A DNA stretch of 27,697 nucleotides from JBCDCU01 sp039180865 (GTDB lineage Bacteria; Pseudomonadota; Alphaproteobacteria; Rhizobiales; JACESI01), in NCBI GenBank assembly GCA_039180865.1, contig JBCDCZ010000022.1:1-27697 (forward strand). The letters run 5' to 3'. The notes below the pieces were generated by a model. That model made no database searches. It was not told where the DNA came from and saw nothing but the letters and a program-made list of their open reading frames with translations. The position numbers were made by a program, and so were the translations under genes. Positions 21,790 through 27,697 of the stretch are shown piece after piece. Position 1 is the stretch's first letter; every line of letters starts with the position of its first letter.

Positions 21790-24700
21790 CGCCTTCAATC
21801 GTGAAGAAGAAGCGGCTTCCGACACCAATCTCTGATTCTACCCAGATGCTTCCGCCGTGATTGTTGACGATCTTCTTGACGATAGCGAGGCCGATTCCCG
21901 TCCCGGCATATTTTCCACGGCCGTGAAGCCGCTTGAAGATTTCGAAGATTTTCTCGCGATGTTGCTCTTTCAGGCCGATACCGTTGTCGGAAACACAAAA
22001 CTTCCAACGACCGTTAAGCCGTTCAGCCTCAATTTTGATGTCAGGCGGATTATCTGAGCGGTATTTGATTGCATTGTCGATCAGATTCTGGAGCACATGG
22101 ATCATCTGCCCCGGTCGGGCTCGCAAGGTTGGAAGCTCCCCGACCGTGATATGGGTGCCCGTCTGCTCGATTTTTGTTTTGAGGATCTTTTTGACCTCGC
22201 CGACGATTTTATCGAAGTCGACTTCCACCCTATGACTGTCGTCAGAGGTTATGGTTGCGAAGTTCAAGAGATCGTCAATCATCGCCTGCATGCGGGCAAC
22301 ACCGCTATCGATCCTGTCCAGATGTTCTCCGACGCCCTCGGTTTCGGCTTCGCCGATATCGTCGCGCAACAACTTCGCGAAACCACGTACAGCACGCAGA
22401 GGCTCTTTGAGATCATGGGCTACGACACTGCCGAATTGCTCAAGCTCAATGTTTGAACGGCGCAGTTCGTTGATTGCGTCCTTTAGGGCAAGGTTCTGCT
22501 TCTCTTTATCTGAGAGATCTTCGAGAACGATTATTGCCGGATCACCCTCAGTGAAGTGGATTCCCGCAGGAAAACGCGCGCCCGAGTTTTTTAATCCCAA
22601 GACCCGCCAGTCTTTAAGGTCGGAGTTGTCTGTGAGAGTTTCCCAGATTTCTTCGTGGGTCTTTACGGAGGGATCGTTGGTGGTCAAATTAAAGAAGGAG
22701 TTGAGATGACGGCCATTGTTAGCCTCGGCGGTGTATTCGAATATATTGAGCCATGCGGGATTGGTTTTCAGGATCATGCCGTTGGAATCTACGGTCGCCG
22801 CTGGCGCGGGAAACGCACTGAACACCTCCTGCAATTCCGTCTCAGCTCTGGCGAGAGCCGCCCCAGCGCGTTCCAAGCTTGTGATATCAATAAATGTTAT
22901 GACAACACCGCTGTCAGTTCCCGTTGCGGATTGGAACGGGAGGACACGCATCATGAAAGCCAGCCCGTTGACGAGCTGAATTTCCTGGATATGCGGCTTT
23001 CCGGTTTGAGAAACCCCCTTGATAACATCGATGAAACCGATGTCGCCAAGGGATGTGCGAAACTGGTCTATCCTGCGTCCGATGTCATGGTCGATCAGGT
23101 CAATGACGTCTGAGACGCTTTTGGTGAAGCGGCGAATGCGCAGGTTCTTGTCGAGGAAAATGGTGCCGATGTTGGTGCTTTTCAGTAGGTTTTCAAAGTC
23201 TTCCGAGACCTCGTTCAACTCGTTGATCTTGGCCTGATACTCTGTATTGACCGTTTGCAATTCCTCATTGACGGAATGAAGCTCTTCATTCGTCGATTGG
23301 AGCTCTTCGTTGGATGCAATCAACTCCTCATTGGATGACTGCAGTTCTTCGTTTGATGTTTCGAGCTCTTCTATGGTCGCCTGCAAGGTTTCCTTTGTCG
23401 ATTTGAGTTCGGCCTCCAGGACCTCGAGGGCTTCTTCGTTTGCGGTATGCGCCATTACGGCAGGCTGGCCGCTCTCGACGTCCGATCTCGGCGTCGCAAG
23501 ATTCTGCCGCTTGAACAGCACAATGAAATTCAGATCATCCTTTTGCGTGGACGGTAGCGGATCAATCTGGAGCGAAAGCATCACGTCTTCAGTCCCGCTT
23601 CGGATAATAATGTCTTTGTAGGAAACAGATTTTCGGTTGGTGGCACAGCGCCGCAAGGCCGCGGCAAGCGGAACACGCAACTCGCTTTTCACCAACCTGG
23701 AGATATCAGAGGTAAAGCCCCCCTTGGGAAGCGTTATTAAATCGGTGAGGTCACCAAACGAGTAAATCAGATGATTGTCAGCCCCAATGAGCACACCTGG
23801 ATCGCCGAGTGTTTCGGCGACGTGTTCAAGAGCTCTTAGCATCAGCGAGTCGCCTTGCGGGCGAAGGTGTCCATGGGTTGCGCGCTGAGATGGCTGGTTG
23901 AGCCGTTTGCCGATGGAGGTGAGACCTTCGCTCAGGAGTAGCCGCCCCCGGCCGTGACCGGCCTTTGTAAACGCTTTGATCGTCTCATTGCGCGTTTCGA
24001 AGAACGGTGCCATGTCACCAAGGCTTTCACTGGGACCTATGAAAACGCAGCCATCGTCTTTCAAAGCGAAATGCAGATTGGTCAATGCTCGCTTCTGCGC
24101 CGGAGTTTCAAGGTAAATCAGCATGTTACGGCAAGTCGCAACATCAAGTCGTGTGAAGGGCGCGTCCACCAGAATGTTGTGTCTGGCGAATATGATCATT
24201 TCGCGGATCGGTCGGATCACCTCATAGTTTTCATCACGCTTCAGGAAATACTTACTGAGTCGCTCCGCGCTGATTTCGCCTGTAATCCGTTCCGGGTATA
24301 TGCCTCCGCCTGCGACAGCAATTGCATGCGGATCAATGTCGCTTGCAAAAATTTTCACCGTGCGCCGGATTTTCAGCTCCTGCATGAGTTCCGCGAGACA
24401 AATTGCAAGTGAATAGGCTTCTTCGCCGGTTGAACATGCGGCGACCCAGGCGCGAAAGTCGGCGTGTGGGTCGCTTTTTTCAAGCATTGGCCTCAGCACG
24501 CTTTGCTTGAATTCAACCCAGATCTCGGGATCCCTGAAAAATCGGGTCACGCCAATCAGCATGTCCCGGGCAAGTTCCTCGCGTTCAGCGACGGATTGGA
24601 CGAGATAGTCTATGTAATCATCGAGGTTCGTAATCTGGAGCAGGCCCATACGGCGTTCGATACGCCGCCCGAGCGTTCCAGCCTTGTAATGACTGAAATC

Positions 24701-25456
24701 GAAATCCGTTGATGTGCGAATGATGGAAATAATTTCTTCAAGCTTTGTGGAATTCGGGGGAACGAGCGGCTTTTCCTCTAATGGTTTTGCGGCTGGATGG
24801 TTCGTGATCCGCAGAATGTGTTCGCCCAATTCAAGTGGTGAGCCGACGTAATCAACCATACCGGTCGCAGCTGCGCTTCGGGGCATCGAATCGAATTTGG
24901 CGGTTGTTTCATCCTGCGCCATCACATAGCCACCTTCGGTCTTGATGGCTTCAATCCCTCGGGAACCGTCGCGCCCGGCTCCAGACAAGATGATGGCGAT
25001 CGAGCGTTCCTTTTTTTCCTTGGCAAGAGATTCCAGCATGATGTCGATCGGCAAATTCATGCCGCGCGCCAGGTCGGGTTCCATCAGCTTGAGTTTGCTG
25101 TTGTCGATAATCAGGTTCTTGCGGGGGATCATCAAATAGATCGTTCCGCCCTCAAGTTCGATACCGGTTTGCGCTCTGTGGATCTTCATGTCGGTATGAC
25201 GCGCGAGGAGCTCGTCCATCATGCTCTTAAAGTCGGGCGACAAGTGCTGGATCACGACAAAAGCAATGTTATTGCGGGCCGGTACCGCGCGGAAGAATTC
25301 TTCCAGAGCATCAAGTCCGCCAGCTGACGCGCCGACCGCAACGACGTATTCGGCCTTTACCGAGGTCTGTTGTTCCCCGTCGCGCGATTTGCCGTTTGCA
25401 TCGGGTTCGGTGCTTGCCAGCTTCCGTTTTTCCGGTTCATTCAGATGCTCCGTCAT
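21782..25456 (-). CDS. CheB-CheR-PAS sensor histidine kinase fusion
   Basis: The 1224-residue protein has, in order: a CheB methylesterase domain (about 35-215) with its Ser, His and Asp in VGASAGG, IQHLSPD and SGAGRDGSRG; a CheR methyltransferase domain (about 235-500) with the SAM-binding ACSTGEEAYS; a PAS-like region; a coiled coil of NEEL repeats (about 670-760); two further PAS regions; and a HisKA/HATPase kinase. The kinase shows the phospho-His in VVAHDLKEPLRA, N-box LIDNAIKYRS, G1 VSDNGIGLK and G2 GTGIGLAIVKK. All catalytic motifs look intact, and it lacks membrane segments. I chose the ATG at 25456 (GGGGGA upstream); an in-frame GTG at 25507 has no ribosome site. The receiver overlapping its 3' end is its likely partner. 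The signal is unknown. Confidence 0.93.
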   Translation of the reverse strand: MTEHLNEPEKRKLASTEPDANGKSRDGEQQTSVKAEYVVAVGASAGGLDALEEFFRAVPARNNIAFVVIQHLSPDFKSMMDELLARHTDMKIHRAQTGIELEGGTIYLMIPRKNLIIDNSKLKLMEPDLARGMNLPIDIMLESLAKEKKERSIAIILSGAGRDGSRGIEAIKTEGGYVMAQDETTAKFDSMPRSAAATGMVDYVGSPLELGEHILRITNHPAAKPLEEKPLVPPNSTKLEEIISIIRTSTDFDFSHYKAGTLGRRIERRMGLLQITNLDDYIDYLVQSVAEREELARDMLIGVTRFFRDPEIWVEFKQSVLRPMLEKSDPHADFRAWVAACSTGEEAYSLAICLAELMQELKIRRTVKIFASDIDPHAIAVAGGGIYPERITGEISAERLSKYFLKRDENYEVIRPIREMIIFARHNILVDAPFTRLDVATCRNMLIYLETPAQKRALTNLHFALKDDGCVFIGPSESLGDMAPFFETRNETIKAFTKAGHGRGRLLLSEGLTSIGKRLNQPSQRATHGHLRPQGDSLMLRALEHVAETLGDPGVLIGADNHLIYSFGDLTDLITLPKGGFTSDISRLVKSELRVPLAAALRRCATNRKSVSYKDIIIRSGTEDVMLSLQIDPLPSTQKDDLNFIVLFKRQNLATPRSDVESGQPAVMAHTANEEALEVLEAELKSTKETLQATIEELETSNEELQSSNEELIASNEELQSTNEELHSVNEELQTVNTEYQAKINELNEVSEDFENLLKSTNIGTIFLDKNLRIRRFTKSVSDVIDLIDHDIGRRIDQFRTSLGDIGFIDVIKGVSQTGKPHIQEIQLVNGLAFMMRVLPFQSATGTDSGVVITFIDITSLERAGAALARAETELQEVFSAFPAPAATVDSNGMILKTNPAWLNIFEYTAEANNGRHLNSFFNLTTNDPSVKTHEEIWETLTDNSDLKDWRVLGLKNSGARFPAGIHFTEGDPAIIVLEDLSDKEKQNLALKDAINELRRSNIELEQFGSVVAHDLKEPLRAVRGFAKLLRDDIGEAETEGVGEHLDRIDSGVARMQAMIDDLLNFATITSDDSHRVEVDFDKIVGEVKKILKTKIEQTGTHITVGELPTLRARPGQMIHVLQNLIDNAIKYRSDNPPDIKIEAERLNGRWKFCVSDNGIGLKEQHREKIFEIFKRLHGRGKYAGTGIGLAIVKKIVNNHGGSIWVESEIGVGSRFFFTIEGDD

Positions 25457-25977
25457 GTGCGCGATCCCCCGATGCTCGCCCGCATAGTATTCCCTGATCG
25501 CCCGCACGTCGCTTTATAGAAGAAATTATTCTATTCATGATTTTTGTTTTACTTTTAAAAGTTCTCGATCATAGAACGCCAGCTGCAAGCACAGTATCGC
25601 AATTTTTCACTACGCCAAGTGGTCTCACTGGCTTCAAATGGTCGCTTGTCGCGAATGACCGAAGTTCTTCGGCCTATCGTGGAGCGCTCGCGGGTTTGAG
25701 ACCGTTGGGTTTCGTAGTGATGGCACGACCCGGCACAGGTTGAAAATGCAACTGGCGAGCTTGTTTCGTGAACGGTTTTCCACTCAATACCAATCAAGTT
25801 GTTTCCCACAGACCTGAATTGCGTGAATCTTTTCCGGTAACAAATGTCATTCGATTGACAAACATTAAGGAGTCTTATTTTTTAACCGCGTTCAAGGTGA
25901 TGATTTAGTGGTGTCGGGCAGAGGCTGCTCGCTGCACTGTTGTTCCTGACCCTAGGAAATGCGAGTAGAAATTCGAT
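25457..25977. other. Intergenic region, divergent promoters
   Basis: About 520 nt between the kinase and a small plus-strand gene. The part next to the kinase (25508-25570) is AT-rich and likely holds its promoter. A hairpin CCGAAG-TT-CTTCGG is at 25659-25672 without a T-tract. TGTCA-N6-TGACA at 25845-25860 contains TTGACA (25855-25860), a possible -35 box for the small gene, though no good -10 follows at normal spacing. An 84-codon minus-strand frame here has no coding features I trust. Confidence 0.45.
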
Positions 25978-26172
25978 ATGCTAGCCCGCGATTTGCAAGA
26001 AGAACTTTGGTTGCAATATGAAGCGCTTAGGGACGAAAGCCATTTTGGTGACCCCTATCAGCGCAGTGAGAGTTTGAGGCGATTGTCAGAGCACGCGATA
26101 CAAATTGCCGAGACAGCCCGAGCGCACGCGCGTGCTTTGCAGGGTGACATGACACCTGAACGAACCAACTGA
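25978..26172 (+). CDS. Small hypothetical protein, 64 residues
   Basis: The predicted product is hydrophilic and helical, with heptad-like spacing: ELWLQYEALRDESHFGDP, then SLRRLSEHAIQIAETARAHA. I recognise no family. In favour of a real gene are the amphipathic, charged composition free of low-quality runs, an ATG start, and its position filling the gap exactly to the convergent receiver gene (16 nt between stops). Against it are the absence of a clear ribosome binding site (only GAGTAG about 10 nt upstream) and its small size. Confidence 0.45.
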   Translation: MLARDLQEELWLQYEALRDESHFGDPYQRSESLRRLSEHAIQIAETARAHARALQGDMTPERTN

Positions 26173-26188
26173 TCGACTTTGGCGAGCC

Positions 26189-27214
26189 CTAAAGGTGAAT
26201 ATTGAGCCTCTGGCCTAACGTGGTTGGATGAACCTCAATCTGTTCTGCGCGCAGGTTCAACATGAGCACAGCCAGGTTCAAAGATGCTCGCGCGTCCGGT
26301 CCGAACGTCAGATCATCCAATTGTCCGGAAAAGAAAACGCCGGGTCCGGGGATCACTAATCTGCTGATATCCACCGAAACGACCGTGGCAGCGTTCATCT
26401 TTCTTATTTGGAAATAGACCTCATCACCCGGAGAACAGGCGCGCACAATGCCTTCGAGAAGATGATAGATACCGATCTGTGCAAGTTCCGGAGGGCCAAT
26501 CTGAGAAAACCAGCCACTTTGCAAATCATATTCGATTTTAATGTCTTTAATGCGAGCGAGGTCCTCAAAGTAAGTGCGCAGCCTGACGACGATTTCATGG
26601 GCTGGTGTCAGTGTTTCCGTGCTTAAATCGCTGTTTGCATATACTTTTATTGCATTCACCGTCTCCAGGAGGTGGTGGATAAAACTGACGCTGACGCCTT
26701 CTTCCCCACGTTGTGCGATGTCGATCATCGTTTCCAGGCCGAGTTGTAAATAGTCGAGCGGTGCGTGAAACCGGTTCAGATTGGAGTTTGGAAGCACCGG
26801 AGCGGTGACTTCCCCTTCGGGATCCGGTGTTTCAAGGCTGTGATGCCCAAACATCCTGGCAACAGAATTGTAGAACATCTGTTTGATTAGTGCAGGCGAA
26901 AGGCTGTCCTTGTCGATAATACCTTCAGCGCCAGCGCTTATTGCGTCACTTCGCAGACCTTCCGCGTTCTCGCCCGTGATGAATATGATTGGAGCAGACG
27001 AAAGGGCGCGGATGTTTTCGACGTCGTCTTGCATGGAAATCGCGTCTGGGCGGTTGATATCAACCAGGATACAATCGACCGGATGCGAAAGGATACGGTC
27101 TCTGACGTCGCCAATGGCGCAACTATGAGTGAGTTTTATACCGCCTTGGCGGCGCCATTGTGTGTCCAGTAGTTCAATGAAAGTTTCGTCGTCGTCGATG
27201 AAGTGAACTTGCAT
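26189..27214 (-). CDS. Receiver domain fused to a degenerate histidine-kinase-like module
   Basis: The 341-residue protein begins with a receiver: FIDDDETF (D7-D9), acceptor D52 in CILVDINRPD, the switch Thr in IIFITGEN and Lys in GIIDKDSLS. After residue 140 comes a helical pair resembling a kinase dimerisation domain (PLDYLQLGLETMIDIAQ; SFIHHLLETVNAIKVYAN). A C-terminal region follows that looks like a HATPase fold without its motifs: LLEGIVRACSPGDEVYFQI stands where an N-box with Asn is expected, and NLAVLMLNLRAEQIEVHP where a glycine-rich G2 box would be. Such proteins (compare ChpT and pseudokinases) transfer phosphate or bind kinases rather than use ATP. The ATG at 27214 lacks a strong ribosome site. 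It lies beside another kinase gene at the window edge and may link the two systems. Confidence 0.8.
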   Translation of the reverse strand: MQVHFIDDDETFIELLDTQWRRQGGIKLTHSCAIGDVRDRILSHPVDCILVDINRPDAISMQDDVENIRALSSAPIIFITGENAEGLRSDAISAGAEGIIDKDSLSPALIKQMFYNSVARMFGHHSLETPDPEGEVTAPVLPNSNLNRFHAPLDYLQLGLETMIDIAQRGEEGVSVSFIHHLLETVNAIKVYANSDLSTETLTPAHEIVVRLRTYFEDLARIKDIKIEYDLQSGWFSQIGPPELAQIGIYHLLEGIVRACSPGDEVYFQIRKMNAATVVSVDISRLVIPGPGVFFSGQLDDLTFGPDARASLNLAVLMLNLRAEQIEVHPTTLGQRLNIHL

Positions 27215-27242
27215 TCTGAGATGTGCTGTCTAGGGGCGGTTT

Positions 27243-27434
27243 TTACGAACAAATACCGCATAAGGACTGAGCTCGCCGAACCCGCGAAATATATGTCCGA
27301 TTAAACATTAAAGACCAGTCGTGATTTACCTGAAGGAATGCTCGGATCGCTCGGACCAACGCGTCCAGTCCATCGTTGGCTACAATCAGCGGATTTGCAA
27401 TCCGCCTCTCATACTTTCTATCCGTCGCGGCCAT
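27243..27434 (-). pseudogene. Probable remnant of an Rcp1-type response regulator
   Basis: The 63-codon frame begins MAATDRKYERRIANPLIVAN, followed by DGLDALVRAI. The RRIANPLIVANDGLDAL wording matches the alpha1-beta2-alpha2 part of single-domain response regulators that usually follow phytochrome-like kinases. The N-terminal acidic pocket that should come first is missing, and after about residue 35 the sequence no longer resembles a receiver and lacks the acceptor Asp. The first codons overlap the kinase tail by 49 nt in another frame, as expected for a formerly coupled pair that lost DNA. I infer an internal deletion and decay; a chance resemblance cannot be excluded. Confidence 0.4.
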
Positions 27435-27697
27435 CTGATTAGAAATTCGGCACCGCCCAAAGCTGCGTCCTTAATCTGAAGAGTGCCCCGTTTTCTATCA
27501 ACAAGTCGCTTCACAATGGAGAGGCCTATTCCGCTAGTGTCGCCTTCATCGTGCGGCTTCAGAGTTTGAAAGATTTTGAGCACGCTCTCACGCATTTCCG
27601 ACGGAATGCCGGGGCCATCGTCGCTCACCGACAGATAGGAATGCGTGGTGTCTTGTTGATAAGTAACCTCGATCGTGCCGGTATCTTTGTCATGATG
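27386..27697 (-). CDS. Sensor histidine kinase, C-terminal ATP-binding part (cut by window edge)
   Basis: From the right edge the frame reads HHDKDTGTIEVTYQQ, then LSVSDDGPGIPSEMRESVLK, FQTLKPHDEGDTSGIGLSIV and a KRLVDRKRGTLQI tail. It gives 103 residues to the stop at 27386. SDDGPGIP is the G1 box and SGIGLSIVK the G2 box of a HATPase domain, and the opening HHDKDTGTIEV is what usually follows the N-box. The C-terminus runs past the normal end of the domain (RWPRRIESMRGGLQIR), consistent with a changed reading frame where the response-regulator remnant begins. Sensor domains lie to the right of the window. Confidence 0.88.
   Translation of the reverse strand, partial: HHDKDTGTIEVTYQQDTTHSYLSVSDDGPGIPSEMRESVLKIFQTLKPHDEGDTSGIGLSIVKRLVDRKRGTLQIKDAALGGAEFLIRWPRRIESMRGGLQIR

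Noticed and set aside
23220..23420. Short repeated DNA units resembling a tandem repeat array
   Set aside because: They encode the NEEL coiled coil of the CheB-CheR-PAS kinase, a normal protein-level repeat of that family.
25555..25809. An 84-codon minus-strand open frame upstream of the kinase
   Set aside because: No motif, odd composition, and it occupies the probable promoter region.

Overview
The window reads as chromosomal DNA of an alphaproteobacterium, most likely Hyphomicrobiales (Rhizobiales)-like. Reasons: moderately high GC, many periplasmic-binding-protein transporters packed into tightly overlapping operons, a biuret hydrolase whose catalytic spacing matches the rhizobial BiuH, a CheB-CheR-PAS histidine kinase fusion followed by a stand-alone Rcp1-type receiver, and ATG/GTG/TTG starts behind Shine-Dalgarno sites. 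I saw no rRNA, tRNA, CRISPR array, insertion sequence or phage gene. The genus assignment is inference only.

Region 1 (1-10128, minus strand) looks like one long operon for taking up and mineralising a nitrogen-rich urea condensate. In transcription order: a Tat-exported BMP-family binding protein, two membrane permeases, biuret hydrolase (biuH), a double-domain transport ATPase, a second isochorismatase-like hydrolase paralogous to biuH, a small cupin, allophanate hydrolase (atzF), a family 5 (peptide-type) binding protein and the start of a DppB-type permease cut by the window edge. Most junctions overlap by 1-4 nt. Biuret would go to allophanate and then to ammonia and CO2. The second hydrolase could extend this to triuret, guanylurea or a similar substrate.

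Region 2 (10129-16843) begins with a divergent control region and a LysR-type regulator. On the plus strand follows a nitrate/taurine-type ABC transporter (permease, binding protein, ATPase), then three small genes that together make a cobalt-type nitrile hydratase split as in thiocyanate hydrolase: beta N-terminal part, beta C-terminal part, and an alpha subunit with the CTLCSC metal claw. An iron-sulfur protein of the heterodisulfide-reductase type starts 1 nt after it. A 19-nt sequence around a perfect 6-5-6 dyad just upstream of the LysR gene recurs, inverted and at 16 of 19 positions, upstream of the transporter/hydratase operon. This suggests one regulator controls both sides. The natural substrate is unknown; thiocyanate, an organic nitrile, or a cyano-urea compound that would feed the biuret operon are all possible.

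Region 3 (16844-20126) is a tripartite tricarboxylate transporter in the order tctC-tctA-tctB, with a 9-bp stem-loop between tctC and tctA and another T-N11-A dyad upstream of tctC.

Region 4 (20127-27697) is a signalling cluster: a receiver protein with a helical tail, a single-domain response regulator overlapping a 1224-residue CheB-CheR-PAS-histidine kinase, a small unknown gene, a receiver fused to a kinase-like module lacking recognisable ATP-binding boxes, and a kinase C-terminus at the right edge followed by what looks like the remnant of its response regulator.
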